This document shows positions 22,982 to 31,532 of a DNA stretch of 64,000 nucleotides, piece after piece; the first letter of the stretch is position 1; each line of letters opens with the position of its first letter. A program made the position numbers and the translations under genes. The notes beneath the pieces were generated by a model that was not told where the DNA came from, ran no database searches, and was given only the letters and a program-made list of their open reading frames with translations. The stretch comes from Methylococcus geothermalis (GTDB lineage: Bacteria; Pseudomonadota; Gammaproteobacteria; Methylococcales; Methylococcaceae). The stretch covers positions 882,501-946,500 of the forward strand of contig NZ_CP046565.1 in the NCBI RefSeq assembly GCF_012769535.1, given 5' to 3'.

Positions 22982-23700
22982 TTGCTCACCTGGGCGCTGA
23001 AGAAATAACCTTCGCCGCGGATGGTCTTGATGAGCTTGGGATTCCTGGGGTCGTCCTGCAGTTTCTGGCGCAGCCGGGATACCAGCAGGTCGATGCTGCG
23101 GTCGAAGACTTCCATGGCCCGGCCGCGGGCATAATCGAGCAACTGGTCGCGGGTCAGGATGCGGTTGGGGCGTTCGATGAACACGCTCAACAGCCGGAAT
23201 TCGGCGTTGGAAAGGGGGACGACCATGCCGTCCGGTGAGGTCAGTTGCCGCAGCACCCGGTGCAGCCGCCATCCCTCGAATTCGACGGCGATGTCGGACG
23301 CTTCGGGGCTTTCGGTTTCGCGCTCGTGGCGGGCGCGTCGGAGGATGGTCTGGATGCGCGCCACCAGCTCCCGCGGCTCGAACGGCTTGGCCACGTAATC
23401 GTCGGCGCCCAGTTCCAGGCCGACCACCCGGTCCATGGGATCGCCGCGGGCCGTGAGCATGATGACGGGGATGTCGCTCTCCGTGCGGAGCGACCGGCAC
23501 AGGCTCAGGCCGTCCTCGCCCGGCAGCATCAGGTCCAGCACCACCAGGTCGAACGAGGTTTCCGCCAGCGCCTTTTTCATCTCCGCGCCATCGTGGGCAC
23601 CGACGGCTTCCATGCCGAAGCGGGAAAGGTATCCGCCGAGCAGATTTCTTATCTCGACGTCGTCGTCCACGATCAGAATACGTGTGGTCGGTGCCTGCAT
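22969..23700 (-). CDS. OmpR-family response regulator
   Basis: The protein has 243 residues. The receiver domain has the acidic pocket IVDDD, phospho-acceptor Asp in VVLDLMLPGEDG, and the conserved Thr/Lys (MLTARGD, VAKPFEP). The winged-helix domain ends in LIKTIRGEGYFF. The ATG at 23700 is chosen since it begins the receiver fold. It is co-transcribed with the kinase downstream and, 8 bp upstream, the Spy/CpxP-like gene. Confidence 0.92.
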   Translation of the reverse strand: MQAPTTRILIVDDDVEIRNLLGGYLSRFGMEAVGAHDGAEMKKALAETSFDLVVLDLMLPGEDGLSLCRSLRTESDIPVIMLTARGDPMDRVVGLELGADDYVAKPFEPRELVARIQTILRRARHERETESPEASDIAVEFEGWRLHRVLRQLTSPDGMVVPLSNAEFRLLSVFIERPNRILTRDQLLDYARGRAMEVFDRSIDLLVSRLRQKLQDDPRNPKLIKTIRGEGYFFSAQVSKCGA

Positions 23701-23708
23701 AAGGGTCT

Positions 23709-24227
23709 TTACTTCAAGGGGAGGGGGGCGCCTTCGGCTTTTCCGGGAGTGTAGCGGCACTTGCCATCGACCGGGCCCATTTTATCGAGTTCGGCCAGCA
23801 GTTGGGCATTGACGGTCTTTTTCTGGGCGGCGTCCAGGCTGTCGTAGAAGCTCAGCCACAGTTTGCGGTTTTGCTTCATTCTGGCTTCGCTGTTGCTTTT
23901 GTCGGCGTCCAGCTTGTCGAACAGGGTGTGCAAATTGCCATTGGCGTCGCTCAGCGTCGACTCGATGTCGCTTCGGGCGGTTTCGAAGCGCTCGCGGTGC
24001 GATTTCAGCATCTGCCGAGTGTCGTCTTCGGCGAGTTTCCACAGGCTGTCCTGCTCGCTGTTCAGGTTCAGTTCGCCATGGATGCGCCACAGCATCCCGG
24101 CCAGCCAGTCCTCGGGATCGGGTCTGGGCGGCGGGGGGAACGCGCCCGCCGTCGATATCAGCGAGGCGAGGCTTACGAACGCCAATACGGCGATAAATTT
24201 CCGCAAGGGGGAACGAAAACGCTTCAT
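23709..24227 (-). CDS. Spy/CpxP-like periplasmic protein
   Basis: The protein has 172 residues with a signal peptide ending STAGA|FP. The rest is helical, with LNLNSEQDSLWKL and LDAAQKKTVNAQL in the positions of LTxxQ motifs of Spy/CpxP proteins. The start at 24227 has a GGAGACTC ribosome site. As the first gene of an operon with a response regulator and kinase, it may work like CpxP, as a periplasmic chaperone or feedback sensor for the kinase (inference). Confidence 0.68.
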   Translation of the reverse strand: MKRFRSPLRKFIAVLAFVSLASLISTAGAFPPPPRPDPEDWLAGMLWRIHGELNLNSEQDSLWKLAEDDTRQMLKSHRERFETARSDIESTLSDANGNLHTLFDKLDADKSNSEARMKQNRKLWLSFYDSLDAAQKKTVNAQLLAELDKMGPVDGKCRYTPGKAEGAPLPLK

Positions 24228-24432
24228 GGGGAGTCTCCTCATTGACGCGAAGGTCATGGATAGAATACTGCCGGGCCTGTCTTGACCTGGCGACGGCAGG
24301 GTCCCCCCGGCGGGTGTCGGCAGAATTTCCGGAATGTATCAGGATTGAAGCGAGCTTCGGGTTTGGACCGGGTCGAATTACGCCGTATCATCCCCGTCTT
24401 CGTTTTGGCCGGAACTCAAAGATTCGCAACGC

Positions 24433-27084
24433 ATGCTTGAAGCCACCCCCAAGACCGTCTATCTCAAGGACTATCAGCCGCCCGAGTTTCTGGTCGATGC
24501 CATCGACCTGTTTTTCGAATTGGACGCCGAAGCCACCCGCGTCACGTCACGGCTGAAGCTGCGCCACAATCCCGCGGTGGCGGAATGGAACCCCACGCTC
24601 GTGCTCGACGGCGAGCAACTGGCGTTCGAGTCCGCCAAGCTCAACGGACGGGTGCTGGCCGAGAGCGAGTACGGCGTCAGCGAATCGGGGCTGGTGATCC
24701 ATGCGGTGCCGGAGCGTCCGTTCGAACTCGAGATCACCAACCGGATCAACCCGGAAGCCAACACTGCACTGGAAGGACTGTACCTGTCCGATGGGATGTT
24801 CTGTACCCAGTGCGAACCGCACGGCTTCCGCCGCATCACCTATTACATCGACCGGCCCGACGTCATGTCGCTGTTCACCACGACCATCGTGGCGGACCAG
24901 AGCCGCTATCCGGTGCTGCTGTCGAACGGCAATCGGATCGCCAGCGGCGAACTCAAGAACGGCCGGCATTGGGTCCGCTGGGAGGACCCGTTCAAGAAGC
25001 CCTGCTACCTCTTCGCCCTGGTGGCCGGGCGGCTCGCCTGCCTGGAAGACCGTTTCGTCACCGCCTCGGGCCGCGAGATCGCGCTGCAGATCTACGTGGA
25101 GCCGCACGATCGGGACAAGTGCGATCACGCCATGCAGTCGCTCAAGCACGCGATGCGCTGGGACGAGGAGCGCTTCGGCCGCGAGTACGACCTCGACCTG
25201 TACATGATCGTGGCGGTCAGCCACTTCAACATGGGGGCGATGGAGAACAAGGGGCTCAACATCTTCAACACCAAGTTCGTGCTGGCGCGGCCGGATACCG
25301 CGACCGACGCCGATTACGAGCACATCGAGGGCGTCATCGGCCACGAATATTTCCACAACTGGACCGGCAACCGCATCACCTGCCGCGACTGGTTCCAGCT
25401 CAGCCTCAAGGAAGGACTGACCGTGTTCCGCGACCAGGAGTTCTCGGCCTCCCGCAGCTCGCGGGCGGTCAAGCGCATCGAGGACGTGAACCTGCTGCGG
25501 ACCCGCCAGTTCGCCGAGGACGCAGGTCCGCTGGCGCATCCGGTGCGGCCGGATTCCTACATCGAGATCAACAATTTCTATACCCTCACCGTCTACGAGA
25601 AGGGCGGGGAAGTGGTGCGGATGATGCAGACCATGGTCGGCCCCGAGGGCTTTCGCAAGGGCATGGACCTCTATTTCGAGCGCCACGACGGTCAAGCCGT
25701 GACCTGCGACGATTTCGTGCGCTGCATGGAGGACGCCAACGGCATCGACTTGAGCCAGTTCCGCTTGTGGTATGCCCAGGCCGGCACGCCCGAGCTGCGG
25801 CTCGACCCCGAATACGACGCCGGGGCCCGGACTCTGCGCCTCTTCGTGCGCCAGTCCTGCCCGCCGACGCCGGGCCAGCCGGTCAAGCAGCCCCTGCATG
25901 TCCCGCTGGCCCTCGGCCTTCTGGCGCCGGACGGGAGCGAATTGCCGCTGCGGCTGGCGGGCGAAGCCGAGGCCAAGCCGGGAACCCGCGTGCTGCACGT
26001 CCGGGAGGCCGAACAGGTGTTCGAATTCGTGGATGTCCCCGAGCGGCCCGTGGTTTCCGCCCTGCGCGGCTTTTCCGCGCCGGTCAGATTGAAAATGGAA
26101 CGCAGCGCCGAGGAACTGGCGTTCCTGTTTGCCCACGACACCGATGCCTTCAGCCGCTGGGACGCCGGCCAGACCTTGGCGACCCAGGTGATGCTCGGCC
26201 TCATCGAGCGTATCCGGGCGGGCGAAAATCCGGAAACCGTCGACTCGAATCTGGTCGACGCCTTCCGCAGGCTGCTGGCGCAACCGGCGGCGGACCCGTC
26301 CTATCAGGCGCTGCTGCTGAGCCTGCCTTCGGAAGACTACGTCGCCGCGCTGATGAGCGTGGCCGATCCGGAAGCCATCCACCGGGCGCGCCAGATCATC
26401 CGGCGTGTGCTGGCCACCGTCCTGGCCGGCGATTTCCTGAGGCTCTACCGTGAGCACCAGGCGGGTGAAACGGGCGGCCTCGACCCGGCCGCGAGAAACC
26501 GGCGCAGGATCAAGAATACCTGTCTGGGATTCATCGCGGAGTTGGAGACGTCCGAGTCTTACGAACTCTGTGTCCGCCAGTTCCGCGAAGCCCGCACCAT
26601 GACCGACCAGATCGCGGCCCTGGCGGCGATCGTCAACAGCGCCAATCCGGAGAAAACCGTCTGTCTCGAGTCGTTCTACGCCCAATGGCGGGAGGAGGCT
26701 CTGGTCATCGACAAGTGGTTCAGTCTGCAAGCGAGCTGCCCTCTACCGGGCACCCTGGAGAGCGTCAAGGCCCTGACGGCGCATCCCGATTTCGACCTGC
26801 GCACCCCCAACCGCGTGCGTTCGCTGATCGGCGCGTTTTCGCAGGCCAACCCGGTCAATTTCCATGCGGCCGACGGCAGCGGCTACGAATTCTTGGGGAA
26901 CCAGATCGTCGCCCTCAACGCCATCAATCCCCAGGTCGCCGCCCGCATGCTCGGCTCGCTGACCCAGTGGCGCCGCTACGACAAGGGGCGGCAGGATGCC
27001 ATGTGCCGGCAGTTGCAGCGCATCGCCGGTTTGGAAGGCGTGTCGAAGGATGTGTACGAGGTGGCGGTGAAGAGTCTGGCGTAG
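24433..27084 (+). CDS. pepN: Aminopeptidase N (M1 family)
   Basis: This 883-residue zinc exopeptidase removes N-terminal residues from peptides in the cytoplasm. The substrate-binding GAMEN lies at 268-272 and the zinc motif HEYFHNW at 304-310, followed by the downstream Glu in SLKEGLTVFRDQEF. DUF3458 Ig-like and helical domains fill the C-terminus, as in E. coli PepN (870 residues). It is monocistronic, and a 192-bp spacer separates it from the next gene. Confidence 0.96.
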   Translation: MLEATPKTVYLKDYQPPEFLVDAIDLFFELDAEATRVTSRLKLRHNPAVAEWNPTLVLDGEQLAFESAKLNGRVLAESEYGVSESGLVIHAVPERPFELEITNRINPEANTALEGLYLSDGMFCTQCEPHGFRRITYYIDRPDVMSLFTTTIVADQSRYPVLLSNGNRIASGELKNGRHWVRWEDPFKKPCYLFALVAGRLACLEDRFVTASGREIALQIYVEPHDRDKCDHAMQSLKHAMRWDEERFGREYDLDLYMIVAVSHFNMGAMENKGLNIFNTKFVLARPDTATDADYEHIEGVIGHEYFHNWTGNRITCRDWFQLSLKEGLTVFRDQEFSASRSSRAVKRIEDVNLLRTRQFAEDAGPLAHPVRPDSYIEINNFYTLTVYEKGGEVVRMMQTMVGPEGFRKGMDLYFERHDGQAVTCDDFVRCMEDANGIDLSQFRLWYAQAGTPELRLDPEYDAGARTLRLFVRQSCPPTPGQPVKQPLHVPLALGLLAPDGSELPLRLAGEAEAKPGTRVLHVREAEQVFEFVDVPERPVVSALRGFSAPVRLKMERSAEELAFLFAHDTDAFSRWDAGQTLATQVMLGLIERIRAGENPETVDSNLVDAFRRLLAQPAADPSYQALLLSLPSEDYVAALMSVADPEAIHRARQIIRRVLATVLAGDFLRLYREHQAGETGGLDPAARNRRRIKNTCLGFIAELETSESYELCVRQFREARTMTDQIAALAAIVNSANPEKTVCLESFYAQWREEALVIDKWFSLQASCPLPGTLESVKALTAHPDFDLRTPNRVRSLIGAFSQANPVNFHAADGSGYEFLGNQIVALNAINPQVAARMLGSLTQWRRYDKGRQDAMCRQLQRIAGLEGVSKDVYEVAVKSLA

Positions 27085-27276
27085 GCGGTTTTCCGCCGAC
27101 AAATGCGTCGGTTCGTTCGAACAACTCGTCCGTCAGTTCCGGCGCGTCGTCCGGCAGATATTTCAGCGGCATCTGCGAATTTCGGGATCGAACTCGATCG
27201 ACATGGCGAATTATCGTGGTTACGATGATTGTTGCCGTCAAGGCTGCCGTACGGCTTGGCAACATAGGGGACTGTC

Positions 27277-28305
27277 ATGAAAGCCTGGTTGATCGACCAA
27301 ACGGGGCCGCTGGTTCCGTCGCGAACCCCGCTGCGGCTCGCCGACCTTGCCGAGCCGGCGCCCGGCCCGGGCGACATCCTGCTGCGGGTGGCGGTTTGTG
27401 GCGTGTGCCACACCGAAATCGACGAGATCGAAGGCCGCACCGCGCCGCCGCGCCTGCCGGTCGTGCCTGGGCATCAGGCCGTCGGCCGTATCGCGGCTCT
27501 CGGGGCGGGTGTGACCGGATTCGCCGTGGGCGACCGCGTCGGCGCGGCCTGGATCTATTCCGCCTGCGGAGAATGCGACTACTGCCGGTCGGGACGGGAG
27601 AACCTCTGTGCCGGATTCCGCGCCACCGGCCGTGATGTCGACGGCGGCTATGCCGAGTACATGACCGTCCCCGCGGCCTTTGGCTTCCGCATTCCAGAGG
27701 TATTCACCGATGCCGAAGCCGCGCCGCTCCTGTGCGCCGGCGCCATCGGCTACCGTTCGCTCAATCTCAGCGGGGTCGGAAACGGCCAGCGGCTGGGGCT
27801 GACCGGGTTCGGGGCGTCCGCCCATCTGGTGCTGATGATGGCGCGGCACCGGTTCCCCGACTCGGAAGTCTACGTCTTCGCCCGCCATCCCGAGGAGCGT
27901 GCCTTCGCGCTGCAACTGGGCGCGGTCTGGGCCGGCGATACTGCGGATATTTGTCCCGCACCGCTGGCGGCCATCATCGACACTACGCCGGTCTGGAAGC
28001 CGGTGGTCGCGGCGCTCGCCAACCTCGCTCCCGGCGGCCGGCTGGTCATCAACGCGATCCGCAAGGAGCCCGGAGACCGTGACTGCCTGGCCGGTCTCGA
28101 CTATGCCCGGCATTTGTGGATGGAGCGGGAAATCAAGTCGGTCGCCAACGTGGCGCGCAGCGACGTGGCCGGCTTTCTGGCGCTGGCGGCGGAAATGGGC
28201 ATCCGTCCCGAGACGGAGGAATACGCGTTCGAGGATGCCAATCGCGCATTGCTCGACCTCAAGCAGCGCCGGATTCGCGGGGCGAAGGTTTTGCGGTTGG
28301 CTTGA
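27277..28305 (+). CDS. Zinc-dependent alcohol dehydrogenase (MDR family)
   Basis: The protein has 342 residues. The catalytic zinc cysteine is in VAVCGVCHTEIDE and the GHQAVGRI histidine follows. Structural zinc cysteines occur in ACGECDYCRSGRENLC. The Rossmann fold begins GLTGFGASAHLVLMMA. It belongs to the zinc-binding alcohol dehydrogenase group often annotated AdhP-like and oxidises or reduces short alcohols/aldehydes with NAD(P)H. The ATG follows AGGGGAC. The physiological substrate is unknown. Confidence 0.88.
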   Translation: MKAWLIDQTGPLVPSRTPLRLADLAEPAPGPGDILLRVAVCGVCHTEIDEIEGRTAPPRLPVVPGHQAVGRIAALGAGVTGFAVGDRVGAAWIYSACGECDYCRSGRENLCAGFRATGRDVDGGYAEYMTVPAAFGFRIPEVFTDAEAAPLLCAGAIGYRSLNLSGVGNGQRLGLTGFGASAHLVLMMARHRFPDSEVYVFARHPEERAFALQLGAVWAGDTADICPAPLAAIIDTTPVWKPVVAALANLAPGGRLVINAIRKEPGDRDCLAGLDYARHLWMEREIKSVANVARSDVAGFLALAAEMGIRPETEEYAFEDANRALLDLKQRRIRGAKVLRLA

Positions 28306-28315
28306 GCCGGCGTTT

Positions 28316-28885
28316 TCAGGCCCTCACGGCCTGTCTGTAGCAATGATCGAACAGTATTCGCCATTCCGCGAGCTGGATGCGCCGGCACAAGGGCTCTGCG
28401 GGCGTATGGCCGAGGCGGGCGGTTTCACACAGGTCGATGAAGGCGAACGGGTCCCAGCGGCTCTGCCGAAGCAGGAATTCGGTCTCGCGCGAGGGCGGTT
28501 CGGCCTGGGCCAGCTCCCGCGCGGCGGCGGCCACTTCGGGAAAGACCGGGTGGCTGCCGACCCGCTTGAACCAATATTTGCTGTTCCAGGCGTCCGGCTC
28601 GCGGCGGTGGAGGATGCCATGCCAGTAGCTGCCGCTGGCCGTGGCGATGCCCTGGCTGATGCGGTGGCTTTCGTCGAAAAAGTCGTGATACAGCCAGATG
28701 GCCGCCAGGCAGCACTGCGCCATGTCATGGTCGCGGACCGTCTCGGGCCCGAAAGCCGTTTCGATCCGCAACGCCTCCAGCCGCGGTCGCATGCCGAGGT
28801 TGGGGACGCCCGGTACCAGGCTGTTCAGCCGCTCGTTGGCAAGGAGTTCGGCGAAGGGTTTTGAATAGTGAGTTGTTTGGGGCAT
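28316..28885 (-). CDS. Conserved hypothetical protein, 189 residues
   Basis: The sequence is a soluble, aromatic-rich, mostly helical protein with no signal peptide or membrane span. Notable stretches are CCLAAIWLYHDFFDESH and ASGSYWHGILHRREPDAWNSK, the latter rich in Trp and His and probably functional. I do not recognise the family. It lies head-to-tail behind the short DUF29 gene (13 bp) and converges on the alcohol dehydrogenase. Confidence 0.6.
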   Translation of the reverse strand: MPQTTHYSKPFAELLANERLNSLVPGVPNLGMRPRLEALRIETAFGPETVRDHDMAQCCLAAIWLYHDFFDESHRISQGIATASGSYWHGILHRREPDAWNSKYWFKRVGSHPVFPEVAAAARELAQAEPPSRETEFLLRQSRWDPFAFIDLCETARLGHTPAEPLCRRIQLAEWRILFDHCYRQAVRA

Positions 28886-28898
28886 GGCCGTCAGCTCT

Positions 28899-29102
28899 TC
28901 ATTGCCGGAGTCTCAATTTCAGCAGGTGTATCAAGAGGACGAGCAGGCGTTTGTTCAGCTCTCTCTCATCATGTCCCACTTCCGCCTCCAATTCCTCGAT
29001 CAGGTGTGCGGTGTCCACTGCGGTCAAACGCCCTGATTTCAGCAACTCGGCCTGCTGATGCAGCCAGGCGACGTGGTCGGTGTCGTAAAGATTTGCGCTC
29101 AT
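28899..29102 (-). CDS. Truncated DUF29 protein
   Basis: The 67 residues match the N-terminal part of DUF29 proteins (YDTDHVAWLHQQAELLKSGR, HLIEELEAEVGHDERELNKR, LLIHLLKLRLRQ). Full members are about 130-150 residues, so this one stops after roughly half. No continuation in another frame was found before the next gene. It may be a degraded copy or a genuinely short variant. Function unknown. Confidence 0.6.
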   Translation of the reverse strand: MSANLYDTDHVAWLHQQAELLKSGRLTAVDTAHLIEELEAEVGHDERELNKRLLVLLIHLLKLRLRQ

Positions 29103-29117
29103 CGAGGGACTCGGCTT

Positions 29118-29765
29118 TCAGGTCTTGAATATCCCGTTCTGGTAGGCGAGGCGCGCCATTTCGGCGGTGGTGTTCACGCCCAGCTTGCTCTTGATGAGGG
29201 TACTGTAATTGGCGACGGTTTTATAGCCGAGCCGCAGTTCTTCCGCGACCTCGCGGGTGGTGTGGCCCTTGGCCAGCAGCAGGAAGACGTCGAACTCGCG
29301 GGCCGACAGCGTATTCAAAGCGGTAGCCGCTTCGGCGCCTCCCAGGGTCTGCATGGCCAGGCGCTGGGCGATCTCCGGTTCCAGGAACGATTCGCCGGAG
29401 GCGATCCGGGCCACGGCCTCGACCAGGATTTCCGGCGCGCAGCTCTTGGTGATGTAACCCCTGGCGCCGGCTTCCAGCGCGCGCACCACGTAAATCAGCT
29501 CGTCGTGGATGCTGAACACCAGTATCCGGGCGGAGGCGTCGCGGCTGCGGATACGGCGGATCGAGGCCAGCCCGCCGATGCCGGGCAGCGAAAGGTCCAT
29601 GACGATCACGTCCGGGCGGGCGTCGGCATAGAGCTGGCAGGCCTCCTCGCCCCGCTCGGCCTCGCCGACGACCTCGATGTTCTGGGTGCCGGAGAGCAGC
29701 AGGCGGTAGCCGGCGCGGACCACCGCGTGGTCATCCACCAGCATCACGGTAATCTTGGATTTCAT
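29118..29765 (-). CDS. LuxR/NarL-family response regulator, candidate mxa regulator
   Basis: The protein has 215 residues: an N-terminal receiver (MLVDDHAVVRAGYR; phospho-Asp in VIVMDLSLPGIGG; Lys in GYITKSCAPEI) and a C-terminal LuxR HTH (LSAREFDVFLLLAKGHTTREVAEEL). Its start overlaps the kinase stop by 4 nt. In Methylotuvimicrobium and Methylobacterium a LuxR-type regulator MxaB controls mxa genes. The location beside the mxa operon makes this a plausible counterpart, but orthology is not demonstrated. Confidence 0.88.
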   Translation of the reverse strand: MKSKITVMLVDDHAVVRAGYRLLLSGTQNIEVVGEAERGEEACQLYADARPDVIVMDLSLPGIGGLASIRRIRSRDASARILVFSIHDELIYVVRALEAGARGYITKSCAPEILVEAVARIASGESFLEPEIAQRLAMQTLGGAEAATALNTLSAREFDVFLLLAKGHTTREVAEELRLGYKTVANYSTLIKSKLGVNTTAEMARLAYQNGIFKT

Positions 29766-31258
29766 GGAAGCTTATCTCCGCAGGGAATGTTGATGCGCAG
29801 GGTCACGCCTGCGCCGGGGCGGGTATTCAGACCGAACCGTCCTCCCAGGCTCTCCACCCGTTCGCGGATGCCGAGTAGACCCAAGCCGGCCGGGGCTCGA
29901 GAAGGATCGAAGCCGGCGCCGTCGTCGCTGACCTTGAGCAGGAGGGCTTCGGGGCGGTCGTCGGCGGTTTCGATCAGGCTCAAATGAATCTTCAGGTGGC
30001 GCGCGCCGGAATGCCTCACCACGTTGGTCAGGCTTTCCTGTACGATCCGGAAGATATGTATCCGGGAGTCGCCGACGCACTCGTCGATGCCGTCGTCGCA
30101 GCGGAAATCCAGGGCGATGTCCGAATAGCGGCTACGCCAGTTCTCGATCATGTCTTCGAGCGAGGCTTTCAGTCCCAGCTCGTCCAGCATCAAGGGGCGC
30201 AGCCGCTGCATCAGGGTGCGCAGCACGGCGAACAGATGGTCGCAGATCGATTGGATGGTGCCGACGGCATCGGCGGTCGATTTGTCGTCCCGCTCCGGCT
30301 TGCGCAGTGATGCGGCGATCGCCTTGATCGCGCTCAGCGACTGGCCGAGCTCGTCGTGCAACTCCTGCGCGAGGTAGCGCCGCTCCTCTTCCTGGATCGC
30401 CAGGGAGCGCTGGGTCAACGCGCGGTTTTCCTCGCGGGTTTTTTCCAGCGCGCAGACGGTATGGTTGAAGGCGCGCGAGATGCGGGCGAACTCGGGCAGG
30501 TAGAACTCCGGCAGACGCCGGCTGTAATCGCCGTTTTCCAGATTCTCCAGCCCTTCGAGGATCACGCCCACCGAGTTGAACGCCCGTCCCAGGGTGGTGT
30601 GGACGACCACATACACCGTCACGGCGAGCGCCAGCATCAACAGCAGAAATCCCCGCGCCTCGGTCCAGGCTTCGGCGATCTCGTCGGCCGGGTTGGCGTC
30701 GATGATGATCTGGATCATCGGATTGCCGATCTGGTGCAAATGCTTTTCCGCCACCAGGGGTTCCGGCGCCACCGCCCAGGCGAACCAGCCGGGCGCTTCC
30801 TCACCCGCCGCCGGTGCCGCCGAGGAAGGGAGGTCGATGATGGTTCTCTCGCCTTGATGGATGCTGAGGCTCAAATGGCGGGTCCGGTCGAGCCGGGCGA
30901 GCTGGGCGATCCAATCCACCGGCGATCGGCCGGCCGCGACCGCCTGCTCCAGGCCGGCGTCGATCAGCTGCAAAGCCAGGTTGACCGAGGAGCGGACTTC
31001 CTCCGCCACCGAACGGCGTGCATTGTGGACCACGAATAAGGTGCCCATGCCGATGATGGCCAGCATGACCAGGCCGATCATGAGATTCAGGCGAAACCGC
31101 AGGCTCAAAGGCGATGACTCCGGGAAAAATCGGCTTAGTTTGCCTCGACTGGCGGTTGTTTTGACAGGGAGATGTTCCTGATTGTCGGAGGGGCGTGCCG
31201 GGAGGAATAAACTGAGTCGGTTTCTCATGCGATGCATCAAGCAGTGAAAGGTCTTCAT
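29762..31258 (-). CDS. NarX/UhpB-type sensor histidine kinase, candidate mxa regulator
   Basis: The protein has about 498 residues, with two transmembrane helices (roughly 60-80 and 205-225) flanking a periplasmic sensor region, then a HAMP domain. A HisKA_3 dimerisation domain carries the phospho-His in QEEERRYLAQELHDELGQSL, and the ATPase domain has VQESLTNVVRHSGA and GLGLLGIRERVE. The start is uncertain: GGAGGA abuts the ATG at 31258, a TTG lies at 31291 and further ATGs downstream. It diverges from mxaF across about 270 bp. MxaY, a sensor kinase required for the lanthanide-responsive mxa/xox switch in Methylotuvimicrobium, is an attractive analogue (inference). Confidence 0.85.
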   Translation of the reverse strand: MKTFHCLMHRMRNRLSLFLPARPSDNQEHLPVKTTASRGKLSRFFPESSPLSLRFRLNLMIGLVMLAIIGMGTLFVVHNARRSVAEEVRSSVNLALQLIDAGLEQAVAAGRSPVDWIAQLARLDRTRHLSLSIHQGERTIIDLPSSAAPAAGEEAPGWFAWAVAPEPLVAEKHLHQIGNPMIQIIIDANPADEIAEAWTEARGFLLLMLALAVTVYVVVHTTLGRAFNSVGVILEGLENLENGDYSRRLPEFYLPEFARISRAFNHTVCALEKTREENRALTQRSLAIQEEERRYLAQELHDELGQSLSAIKAIAASLRKPERDDKSTADAVGTIQSICDHLFAVLRTLMQRLRPLMLDELGLKASLEDMIENWRSRYSDIALDFRCDDGIDECVGDSRIHIFRIVQESLTNVVRHSGARHLKIHLSLIETADDRPEALLLKVSDDGAGFDPSRAPAGLGLLGIRERVESLGGRFGLNTRPGAGVTLRINIPCGDKLP

Positions 31259-31354
31259 TCCTCCAATGGCGTGCTCGACCGACGTATGCAAACCGGCCTC
31301 GCCGGAGGACAGACGGGAAACCTGAACCGGCCCTGAAGCATCCGTCCCGTTTTA

Positions 31355-31391
31355 CGTCATTCCAGCGGGCTCTCCCGGAGCGGGAGTTTTT
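31355..31391 (+). promoter_or_regulatory. Hairpin with T tract in the mxaF upstream region
   Basis: CTCCCG-GAG-CGGGAG (31372-31386) is followed by TTTTT, 142 bp before the mxaF start. It follows CGTCATTCC, which resembles the start of the REP-like repeats inside the operon. It could be a leader terminator, an operator or a repeat remnant. No convincing -35/-10 pair for mxaF could be picked by eye. Confidence 0.4.
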
Positions 31392-31532
31392 CCACCCGCC
31401 ATTCGAGAGTTTTTCAAGGCTGCTTCGAGGGGTAATTCCGTAACGCCGCTGACATGATCTGTCCCAGAATCTCCGCCGCTGTTCGTAGAACGCCGATGCA
31501 GGGTCGGCGTCAATCATTTTCGGAGGAGACAC

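Noticed and set aside
27090-27265. A minus-strand frame with PLKYLPDDAPELTDELFERT, reminiscent of BrnA-type antitoxins.
   Set aside because: The frame runs on into the antisense of pepN, there is no toxin partner and no ribosome site. At most it is a fragment.
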